Of a DNA stretch of 5,249 bases, positions 1-5,249 are shown piece after piece. Under the pieces are notes generated by a model that was given only the letters and a program-made list of their open reading frames with translations, was not told where the DNA came from and did not search any database. The first letter of the stretch is position 1, and the number at the start of each line of letters is the position of its first letter. The stretch is taken from positions 1-5,249 of the forward strand of contig DLZA01000208.1 of the NCBI GenBank assembly GCA_003447515.1. Direction: 5' to 3'. This DNA comes from Paracoccaceae bacterium. GTDB lineage: Bacteria > Pseudomonadota > Alphaproteobacteria > Rhodobacterales > Rhodobacteraceae. The position numbers and the translations under genes were made by a program.

Positions 1-94
1 AATGGCGAGCCAGTTGAACTGTTCTGATGTGAACCTTTGGCGTGCTGATCCTGTCCGTAACGTTAGCCGATTGCTTTGAGCGTATACCCTGAGA

Positions 95-322
95 ATGATA
101 GGCGTAGATTTCTTCCTCTGTCGTTTGCGTGATCATTGCCACGGTCGGAATGGGTCTGTTTTTTTGACGTCATCTAACCCTCGGCCACCCAATAACCCTG
201 AATTTGCCATTAATTCTGTTTCAACCGTAGCCTCGATTATGACCGTATCTGCGATGATTGGCATTTTGTTGTTCGGTGTGGTTTTGATTGCACGCTGGTT
301 CGGTGGTGAATACAAAAAATAA
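95..322 (+). pseudogene. Remnant of a PotB/PotC-type ABC transporter permease, C-terminal end only
   Basis: The last ~42 residues of this 75-codon frame (from about residue 34, base 194) read like the C-terminus of a polyamine/quaternary-amine type ABC permease. An 'NPEFAINSVSTV' stretch resembles the family's 'PEINALST' motif. It is followed by one hydrophobic helix (about residues 46-66) and a short basic tail. The first ~33 residues are polar and Cys/His/Arg-rich, and do not look like a permease. The preceding membrane segments and the permease EAA loop are not visible in any forward frame of bases 1-194, all of which hit early stops. No convincing ribosome binding site precedes the ATG at 95. 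It ends 18 bases before the carnitine dehydrogenase start, as an operon-mate would. I read it as a decayed, deleted or frameshifted permease for a carnitine-type substrate. A genuine small single-helix membrane protein is the alternative. Confidence 0.4.
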
Positions 323-340
323 AAGAAAAGGAAATGGCAC

Positions 341-1798
341 ATGAGAAAAATTGCAGCGGTTATCGGTGGGGGTGTAATCGGTGGGGCTTGGGCCGCGCGG
401 TTTTTACTGAATGGTTGGGATGTGCGGGTCCATGACCCGGATCCCGAAGCACAGCGCAAAATTACTGAGGTGTTAGGAAATGCACGGCGCTCGCTGCCGA
501 GCCTTTCGGACCATGTGATGCCGACTGAGGGTACATTAAGCTTTCATGAAACGATTGCCGCCGCGGTGGTGGATGCATTATATATCCAAGAGAGCGTTCC
601 TGAACGAATAGACCTCAAGCACCTGACGTTTACTGCGATCTCTGAAGCCTGTTCTGAGGATGCAGTTATTGGGTCTTCAACGTCGAGTTTTACACCAACG
701 GAGCTGTCGAGCCAGCAGGCAAACAAGTCTCGAATTATGGTTTGCCATCCGTTCAATCCAGTTTATTTGCTTCCTCTGGTTGAGGTGGTTGGTGGGACTA
801 CGGCGTCCAAGAATGCGGTGGAACGCTGCGTTAGCATTCTGACCGAAATTGGCATGAAACCATTGAAAATAAAAAAAGAAATTCTTGGACATATTGCAGA
901 TCGGTTGCTGGAGTCAGTCTGGCGTGAAGGGCTGTGGCTGATCAATGATGGAATTTGTGATACGGAAACGCTCGATGATGCTATACGGTTTGGCTTTGGC
1001 TTGCGTTGGGCTCAGATGGGCTTGTTCGAAACTTACCGCATTGCTGGTGGTGAGGCAGGAATGCTTCATTTTATAAGTCAGTTTGGGCCAACGATGAAGT
1101 GGCCATTATCGAAGTTGACCGATGTGCCCAATTTGGATGATGCTCTAGTGCAAAAGATAGCTGATCAGTCGGATGCGCAATCTGACACGTATTCGATCCG
1201 TGAATTGGAACGTATTCGCGACACGAACCTGGTGGGTATGATGCGAGCACTAAAAGCGCAAAACTGGGGTGCTGGATCCGTACTTGCGAATTTCGATGCA
1301 GGAGTTAAGGCGGCCATTGGCTGCCCTGATATGAGCGGACTAGTTCGAACGATAGCGCGGACGGTACCGCTCGATTGGTTAGATTACAACGGGCATATGA
1401 ACGAAGCGCGGTACCTGCAGGCGTTTGGCGATGCGACAGATCGGTTTATGGAGCTCATTGGTTGTGATGCTGATTATATTGCAAAAGGCGGCAGTTATTT
1501 TACTGCTGAGACGCACATCCGACACCTGGATGAGGCAAGGGCAGGTGAAGTAATTAAAATCGACACGCAAGTTGTTTTAGGAATAGGCAAAAAGATGCAT
1601 TTATTCCACTTAATGAAGGCTGAAGATGAGCGGGTTTTGGCAACGGCAGAGCACATGCTCATCCACGTAAGTCTGGAGACGCGTAAAGCAGTACCACCTG
1701 CGCCTCATATCGAGGCCAAGTTGATTGAGGTGGCTATAGCGCATGAAGTTTTGCCTGTGCCCGAAGGTATGGGGCGGTTCGTGGGACAAGGTCGGTAA
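341..1798 (+). CDS. lcdH: L-carnitine dehydrogenase fused to betainyl-CoA thioesterase (bifunctional)
   Basis: This 485-residue cytoplasmic enzyme has two domains. Residues 1 to ~325 form a 3-hydroxyacyl-CoA dehydrogenase-like carnitine dehydrogenase (EC 1.1.1.108), which oxidises L-carnitine to 3-dehydrocarnitine with NAD+. Visible marks are the Rossmann loop G9-x-G11-x-x-G14, the acidic residue D32 ending the second strand (NAD preference), an S112-S113 pair, and the HPFNP motif with catalytic H136 followed by 'LVEVV' with E148. Residues ~330-470 form a 4HBT/YbgC-type hotdog domain with the active-site segment D348-Y-N-G-H352-M-N354. In the known carnitine pathway this domain hydrolyses betainyl-CoA to glycine betaine. 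Stand-alone carnitine dehydrogenases are about 320 residues, so the extra length matches the known fused form. The ATG at 341 is preceded by AAAAGGA (326-332) with an 8-base spacer, and the Rossmann motif begins straight after it. The intermediate BKACE enzyme is not in this window. The family call is firm; the exact substrate rests on homology. Confidence 0.9.
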   Translation: MRKIAAVIGGGVIGGAWAARFLLNGWDVRVHDPDPEAQRKITEVLGNARRSLPSLSDHVMPTEGTLSFHETIAAAVVDALYIQESVPERIDLKHLTFTAISEACSEDAVIGSSTSSFTPTELSSQQANKSRIMVCHPFNPVYLLPLVEVVGGTTASKNAVERCVSILTEIGMKPLKIKKEILGHIADRLLESVWREGLWLINDGICDTETLDDAIRFGFGLRWAQMGLFETYRIAGGEAGMLHFISQFGPTMKWPLSKLTDVPNLDDALVQKIADQSDAQSDTYSIRELERIRDTNLVGMMRALKAQNWGAGSVLANFDAGVKAAIGCPDMSGLVRTIARTVPLDWLDYNGHMNEARYLQAFGDATDRFMELIGCDADYIAKGGSYFTAETHIRHLDEARAGEVIKIDTQVVLGIGKKMHLFHLMKAEDERVLATAEHMLIHVSLETRKAVPPAPHIEAKLIEVAIAHEVLPVPEGMGRFVGQGR

Positions 1799-1858
1799 AC
1801 GTCAATTAGCCGTTTGTCTATCATCCCAAGAACCCTGCAAGGTATCTTAGTTTATATG

Positions 1859-1866
1859 AAGGAGGG
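1859..1866 (+). promoter_or_regulatory. Strong Shine-Dalgarno site of the SDR gene
   Basis: AAGGAGGG lies six bases before the ATG at 1873 and is the strongest ribosome binding site in the window. It fixes the SDR start where the Rossmann glycine motif falls at the usual distance from the N-terminus. Confidence 0.8.
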
Positions 1867-1872
1867 TTTGTT

Positions 1873-2634
1873 ATGCGGCAACGTGTTTTGATCACGGCAG
1901 GGGGTGCTGGAATTGGGCGAGCTATGGCTAATGCGTTTGCAGATCGGGGCGCGGATGTGTGGGTGACAGATGTAGATGCCGACGTTTTGGCAGATTGCCC
2001 ATTGAACTGGCAGGTTTCTGCGGTGAGTGCTGCTGACGAAGTGGGAATGGCGGCTGTTTTTTCGGAGTTGGCAGATCGTTGGGGCGGGGTGGATGTGATT
2101 TGTGCCAATGCGGGGATCGCTGGGCCTACGGCGCGAGTGGAGGAGATCGCGTTGGACGATTGGCGTGCGTGTGTCTCAATTAATTTGGAAGGGGCGTTTT
2201 TGGCGAGTAAATATGCAGCCCCGATGATGAAGGATGCGGGTACTGGTTCAATCGTGTTCACTTCATCGACTGCGGGTGTTTATGGCTATCCGAACCGTGC
2301 GCCCTATGCGGCGGCTAAGTGGGCAATCATTGGGTTGATGAAGACCATGGCTATGGAATTAGGGCCGTTTGGCATACGTGCCAATGCAATTTGCCCAGGA
2401 GCGGTTGAAGGGCCGCGCATGGAGGGTGTCTTGGAGCGTGAGGCATTGGCAAAGGCTACCACGCGTGATGCAATTTATGAGGGCTATGCTGCTGGAGTTT
2501 CTATGAAGTCGTTCGTACGGGCAAAAGACGTTGCCGAGATGGCAGTTTTCTTAGGGTCTGATAAGGCGCGGATGGTGTCTGGGCAGGTAATTTCTGTAGA
2601 TGGGCATACCGAGAATCCTGATCCCAAGGTTTGA
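1873..2634 (+). CDS. Short-chain dehydrogenase/reductase (classical SDR), substrate unknown
   Basis: A 253-residue soluble NAD(P)-dependent oxidoreductase of normal classical SDR length. The cofactor loop is TAGGAGIG (8-15), and D33 at the end of the second strand suggests NAD(H) rather than NADP(H). The N79-A-G81 motif, N104, S132 and Y145-x3-K149 complete the catalytic tetrad, so the enzyme should be active. 'CPG' at 174-176 and 'SGQVISVDGH' at 236-245 are the usual C-terminal SDR elements, followed by a polar tail ending in Pro-Lys-Val. It follows the carnitine dehydrogenase fusion after 74 bases on the same strand with its own strong ribosome binding site. Co-transcription is likely, as no terminator is visible between them. 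By context it may oxidise a carnitine-related hydroxy compound, such as D-carnitine or another 3-hydroxy acid. That is inference only, since SDR sequence motifs do not reveal substrate. Confidence 0.9.
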   Translation: MRQRVLITAGGAGIGRAMANAFADRGADVWVTDVDADVLADCPLNWQVSAVSAADEVGMAAVFSELADRWGGVDVICANAGIAGPTARVEEIALDDWRACVSINLEGAFLASKYAAPMMKDAGTGSIVFTSSTAGVYGYPNRAPYAAAKWAIIGLMKTMAMELGPFGIRANAICPGAVEGPRMEGVLEREALAKATTRDAIYEGYAAGVSMKSFVRAKDVAEMAVFLGSDKARMVSGQVISVDGHTENPDPKV

Positions 2635-2671
2635 TGAAATTCGAAGTAATTCGAGCCGTTGTTAAATCAGC

Positions 2672-2700
2672 AAGACACCAGCACGTTTTGTGTCTTTTTA
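2672..2700 (+). terminator. Rho-independent-like terminator after the SDR gene
   Basis: A perfect 7-bp stem, AAGACAC (2672-2678) with GTGTCTT (2690-2696), encloses an 11-base loop. It is followed by a T-rich run continuing to about 2706. It lies about 40 bases past the SDR stop and would end the rightward carnitine transcript before the convergent GMC gene. The stem has only three G-C pairs, so efficiency may be modest. There is no A-tract on its left side, so it should not serve the leftward gene. Confidence 0.6.
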
Positions 2701-2796
2701 TTTTTTGGCAACGTTACGTTTTTGAAAAAACCAAGTTGATAATACATCCTAAGGATATGTGGTAAGAAATAAAATTTTTGAGGAAACTGGGTAGAA

Positions 2797-4413
2797 CTAG
2801 CTGGGTTTGAGGATCAAGCTGGCGGCGCGGCTCGCAAGCATCACGACAGGTGCATTTGTGTTGCCTGATGTCAGGTTTGGAAAGCTGGAAGCGTCGATCA
2901 CACGTAGTGCTTGGAGCCCATGCACGCGACAATGTGAGTCGGTGACAGACGTCGTTTTGTCTGAGCCCATGCGACAGGTCGATGTAGGATGAAAAACAGT
3001 GCTTGCACGATTGCGAAAATTTTCCAGGATACCGGCATTTGAAAGGGTGGTAATGTCTGGATTGAGGCGCGTTTTAGTGACCCGCTGGATTGCGGGGGTT
3101 TGAGCGAGTTTGGCCAGTAGCTTGCCTGCTGTCACCACCATATCGCAATCCTTCTGAGTAGAGAGTGAGTTGGGTTGAATGGTTGGCGCAACGTTTGGAT
3201 CATTTGCTGCAATGTGCACTGTGCCACGTGAGCTTGGGCGGCAGGGTTGTGCGCATAAAAGGAAGCCCGCGTTCGGTTCGACGACTGTACTACCATCGGC
3301 TTGGGTACTGTAGGATATAGGATTGGCATATATTTGAACATTTGGCACTGTTGCGTCAGGAGTGGATCGCACGAAGCCACTGATTTGGTTGACGGGGACG
3401 GAGAGAGGGCCTTCACGAGTTAGGATGTATTGCATGCCTGCAAAAATTTTTTTTACAGGGTGACCAAGGCAATTGTTCAGGGTAGGCTCCGTGGCGTGGA
3501 AATAGTGATTTACAGCAAGGTGATCTTGTAAACCTTCTCCAACTTGCGGCATGTCGTGTCGAACGGGGATACCATGATTTTTAAGCAAACCGCCAGGGCC
3601 AATACCCGATAGCTGTAGCAGTTGGGGAGAGTTTATTGCACCGGCGGATAAGATGACTTCGGCAATTGCCTCTACAGTGTGTATCTCGCCTCCTTTTTGA
3701 TAGGTAAGACCCGTTGCACGAGTGCCGTTGATTGTAATATTTTGCACCTTTGCAGCCTTAATGACGCAGAGATTGGGGCGTTTTAGAGCAGGTCGAAGGT
3801 AGGCATCCGCGCTCGACCAGCGGCGGCCATTTTTAACGGTGCTGCGCAGGGTCATTAGGCCTTCTGTATCCTTGCCGTTTAGGTTCCCAGCCAAAGGCCA
3901 GCCCATCTCAGTGGCAGCTCGGAGGAAGTGTTGTGAAAATGGGTGCATATTTTTACTAAGGTCGCTGACAATGAGAGGGCCGTTGCCTTGAAATTTTTTG
4001 GTGCCATCTGGGTTCAATTCGACTTGTGTTTCGAGCGCTTCATAGGTTTCACGGACGGTTTCCCAGCCCCAGCCCTTGGCACCTGCGGTTTCCCAATCAT
4101 CAAAGTCGTGCGGCAAGCCGCGGAGGTAGGCCATTGCGTTAATCGAGCTAGAGCCACCAATTACGCGCCCGCGGGGCCAATAAGCGGTGCGTCCATTCAG
4201 GCCGATATCGGGGGCAGTAGAGTAGCACCAGTTCACAGATGGGTCGGAGAAGGTCTTAGCGTAACCCAACGGGGTTTTGATCCAGAATTTATTGTCTGAG
4301 CCGCCAGCTTCCAGCAATAGAACCTTGGTTTTTGGGTTCATGCTGAGTTTGTTGGCGAGCACGCAGCCCGCGGAGCCTGCACCGACGATGATGAAGTCGA
4401 ATACCTTTGACAT
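2797..4413 (-). CDS. FAD-dependent GMC-family oxidoreductase (choline/alcohol dehydrogenase-like)
   Basis: A 538-residue flavoprotein of the glucose-methanol-choline family, which oxidises an alcohol to an aldehyde or ketone. Numbered from the chosen start, the FAD dinucleotide motif is G11-A-G-S-A-G16 with E35-A-G at the end of the second strand. 'RGRVIGGSSSIN' (81-92) fits the first GMC signature and 'GAINSPQLLQLSGIGP' (258-273) the second. 'FHPTSTCRMG' carries the catalytic H475, and 'SGNTNAP' (516-522) carries the partner N518. The family includes choline dehydrogenase, alkyl alcohol dehydrogenase and sorbose dehydrogenase; the substrate cannot be assigned here. The start at 4413 is preferred because 'MSKVFDFIIVGAG' is the canonical N-terminus and AAGGA sits eight bases upstream. 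The frame stays open to an upstream ATG at 4488, but those 25 codons are low-complexity and lie in the intergenic region. The gene converges on the SDR and diverges from the CocE-type hydrolase. Electrons would go to the respiratory chain or to oxygen; which one cannot be seen. Confidence 0.9.
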   Translation of the reverse strand: MSKVFDFIIVGAGSAGCVLANKLSMNPKTKVLLLEAGGSDNKFWIKTPLGYAKTFSDPSVNWCYSTAPDIGLNGRTAYWPRGRVIGGSSSINAMAYLRGLPHDFDDWETAGAKGWGWETVRETYEALETQVELNPDGTKKFQGNGPLIVSDLSKNMHPFSQHFLRAATEMGWPLAGNLNGKDTEGLMTLRSTVKNGRRWSSADAYLRPALKRPNLCVIKAAKVQNITINGTRATGLTYQKGGEIHTVEAIAEVILSAGAINSPQLLQLSGIGPGGLLKNHGIPVRHDMPQVGEGLQDHLAVNHYFHATEPTLNNCLGHPVKKIFAGMQYILTREGPLSVPVNQISGFVRSTPDATVPNVQIYANPISYSTQADGSTVVEPNAGFLLCAQPCRPSSRGTVHIAANDPNVAPTIQPNSLSTQKDCDMVVTAGKLLAKLAQTPAIQRVTKTRLNPDITTLSNAGILENFRNRASTVFHPTSTCRMGSDKTTSVTDSHCRVHGLQALRVIDASSFPNLTSGNTNAPVVMLASRAASLILKPS

Positions 4414-4421
4414 GTGCGCGG

Positions 4422-4426
4422 TCCTT
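4422..4426 (-). promoter_or_regulatory. Shine-Dalgarno site deciding the GMC oxidoreductase start
   Basis: On the minus strand this reads AAGGA, within AAAAAGGA, and is eight bases from the ATG at 4413. It supports the 538-residue protein over the 563-residue extension beginning at 4488. Confidence 0.7.
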
Positions 4427-4430
4427 TTTC

Positions 4431-4459
4431 TTGACGTGATTTGGAACGGTTGCAATTGT
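4431..4459 (+). promoter_or_regulatory. Candidate promoter for the CocE/NonD hydrolase gene
   Basis: TTGACG at 4431-4436 matches five of six bases of the sigma-70 -35 box. It is followed at exactly 17 bases by AATTGT (4454-4459), a poor -10 box with three of six matches. Transcription would start near 4466, leaving a leader of about 100 bases before the GTG at 4569. The -35 box is good and the -10 box weak, so an activator or a different true start is possible. Confidence 0.3.
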
Positions 4460-4460
4460 T
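4445..4460. promoter_or_regulatory. Candidate operator: 16-bp interrupted palindrome
   Basis: The sequence has the dyad form AAC-nn-TTGCAA-nn-GTT, with six of eight positions per arm symmetrical and a perfect TTGCAA centre. It overlaps the weak -10 box of the rightward candidate promoter and lies in the only divergent intergenic region of the window. That is where a dimeric regulator would be expected. No regulator gene is present here to pair it with, so the assignment is positional only. Confidence 0.3.
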
Positions 4461-4470
4461 TGGGGCCTAG

Positions 4471-4499
4471 ATCAAGGAGCAGGGTCACCTAAACGTCAA
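4471..4499 (-). promoter_or_regulatory. Candidate promoter for the GMC oxidoreductase gene
   Basis: On the minus strand TTGACG (4499-4494) is followed after 17 bases by CTTGAT (4476-4471), a -10 box with three of six matches. Transcription would start near 4464, about 50 bases before the GMC start codon. It mirrors the rightward candidate promoter, and both -35 boxes are the same TTGACG(T) sequence. Confidence 0.3.
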
Positions 4500-4556
4500 T
4501 ATTTTCATTAAATCGCTTGGCTGGCAGAGCAAAGCGGGGCAGGGTTTTAAAAAAAT

Positions 4557-4561
4557 AGGAG
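4557..4561 (+). promoter_or_regulatory. Shine-Dalgarno site deciding a GTG start for the CocE/NonD hydrolase
   Basis: AGGAG lies seven bases before GTG at 4569. The frame has a stop at 4548 and no ATG until 4629. That ATG falls inside the conserved first strand of the hydrolase and has no comparable ribosome binding site, so the GTG is the best start. Confidence 0.7.
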
Positions 4562-4568
4562 TTGTTGC

Positions 4569-5249
4569 GTGCAGTATGTGACAAAGTTTGAGTATGAAGT
4601 TGTGGAAGAGCAAGATCTACGCATTCCAATGTCAGATGGAGTAACGTTGTCGGCACGTGTTTGGTTTCCCAAAGAATGTGGACCTGTACCAGCGATTTTG
4701 GAATATTTGCCTTATCGAAAACGGGATGGGACGGTGGCGCGAGATGCAGGGACACATCCGTATATTGCAGGATGTGGATATGTTTGTGTCCGTGTAGACA
4801 TGCGGGGATGTGGTGAAAGTGATGGTGCGTTTGAAGATGAGTATTCACCACAGGAATTGGCTGATGGAGTCGAAATTGTAAACTGGTTGGCTGTGCAAGA
4901 CTGGTGTTCGGGTTCCGTTGGAATGATGGGTATCTCTTGGGGTGGTTTTAACGGGTTGCAGATCGCTGCGCTTGCGCCAAAGCCACTGAAGGCAGTGGTA
5001 TCGGTGTGTTCAACTGTGGATAGGTACGCAGATGATATCCACTATAAGGGTGGTGTAATGTTGATTGAAAACCTTGGGTGGGCAGCCACGGTCCTAAGCT
5101 GGTTTTCAGTTCCACCTGATCCTGAGCTAGTTGGAGATGCCTGGTTCGATATTTGGCTGGAGAGGTTGAAGGCGACCCCGTTTTTGGCAAAGCGCTGGGT
5201 AGAACGCCAGCTCCGTGACGAATACTGGGCACACGGCTCCGTGTGCGAG
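4569..5249 (+). CDS. CocE/NonD family (peptidase S15-like) alpha/beta hydrolase, N-terminal part
   Basis: The frame is open from GTG 4569 to the window edge, giving 227 residues of a protein family usually ~550-680 long; the C-terminal part is outside. Members are serine esterases or amidases such as cocaine esterase, and Xaa-Pro dipeptidyl peptidases share the fold. Visible marks are the opening 'IPMSDGVTLSARVWFP' (19-34), 'EYLPYRKRDG' (45-54) with a tyrosine in the oxyanion-hole position, 'VRVDMRGCGESDG' (74-86), and the nucleophile elbow G121-I-S123-W-G-G126. The catalytic Asp and His should lie beyond the edge. There is no signal peptide, so it should be cytoplasmic. It is transcribed divergently from the GMC oxidoreductase and sits near a carnitine catabolic gene. 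An ester or amide of a quaternary-amine or related alcohol is a conceivable substrate, but nothing in the sequence proves it. The family call is firm; the substrate is unknown. Confidence 0.88.
   Translation, partial: MQYVTKFEYEVVEEQDLRIPMSDGVTLSARVWFPKECGPVPAILEYLPYRKRDGTVARDAGTHPYIAGCGYVCVRVDMRGCGESDGAFEDEYSPQELADGVEIVNWLAVQDWCSGSVGMMGISWGGFNGLQIAALAPKPLKAVVSVCSTVDRYADDIHYKGGVMLIENLGWAATVLSWFSVPPDPELVGDAWFDIWLERLKATPFLAKRWVERQLRDEYWAHGSVCE

Noticed and set aside
1..27. Possible tail of an upstream gene in frame 1 (eight codons ending in TGA at 25-27)
   Set aside because: Eight residues are too few to support a gene or recognise a family.
133..459. Minus-strand 108-codon open frame across the permease remnant and dehydrogenase start
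   Set aside because: It overlaps the strongly supported N-terminal Rossmann motif of the carnitine dehydrogenase and shows no family features.
2744..2760. ATCCT-A-AGGAT palindrome as a terminator for the leftward GMC gene
   Set aside because: The one-base centre cannot form a loop. Opening the arms leaves only a four-base stem, so no stable hairpin with a U-tract can be argued.
4414..4488. 25-codon N-terminal extension of the GMC oxidoreductase to an ATG at 4488
   Set aside because: The downstream ATG at 4413 has a well-spaced AAGGA and gives the canonical GMC N-terminus. The extension overlaps the predicted promoter DNA and looks like neither a signal peptide nor a domain.
1796..4500. 11-base direct repeat TAAACGTCAAT at 1796-1806 and 4490-4500
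   Set aside because: A few 11-base matches are expected by chance in a window of this length, so it is not evidence of a mobile element or duplication by itself. The shared ACGTCAA core is noted separately.
4489..4851. Minus-strand 120-codon open frame
   Set aside because: It is antisense to the well-supported CocE-type hydrolase, is very rich in His and Leu, and has no recognisable domain.
4629..5249. ATG at 4629 as start of the CocE-type hydrolase
   Set aside because: It falls inside the conserved 'IPMSDGV' strand and lacks a ribosome binding site, while GTG 4569 has AGGAG at seven bases.

Overview
The window looks like a piece of the accessory chromosome of a Gram-negative alphaproteobacterium. 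A marine Rhodobacterales (Roseobacter-type) host is my best guess. The reasons are the fused carnitine dehydrogenase–thioesterase, the company of GMC and SDR oxidoreductases, the Shine-Dalgarno-led genes and a base composition that is balanced by eye. This host call is an inference from gene content, not from any marker gene.

Layout. Positions 1-340 hold no intact gene. A 75-codon reading frame ending at 322 carries what looks like the last membrane segment of a PotB/PotC-type ABC transporter permease, but the rest of the permease is not readable in any frame. Just 18 bases downstream, 341-1798 encodes an L-carnitine dehydrogenase fused to a hotdog (betainyl-CoA) thioesterase. After a 74-base gap, 1873-2634 encodes a classical short-chain dehydrogenase, closed by a hairpin terminator near 2672-2700. 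A FAD-dependent GMC oxidoreductase runs towards it on the minus strand (2797-4413). A 155-base divergent intergenic region (4414-4568) separates that gene from a CocE/NonD (peptidase S15) family alpha/beta hydrolase, which starts at a GTG at 4569 and runs off the right edge.

How the genes fit together. The fusion protein supplies the first and last steps of aerobic carnitine breakdown: L-carnitine to 3-dehydrocarnitine, and betainyl-CoA to glycine betaine. The middle step, a BKACE (DUF849) enzyme that exchanges acetyl-CoA for acetoacetate, is not in the window and should lie outside it, as should the rest of the transporter. The SDR, GMC oxidoreductase and CocE-type hydrolase have intact catalytic residues but unknown substrates. 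They look like auxiliary enzymes that could feed related quaternary-amine alcohols or esters into the pathway. I saw no RNA gene, CRISPR array, insertion sequence or phage-like gene.
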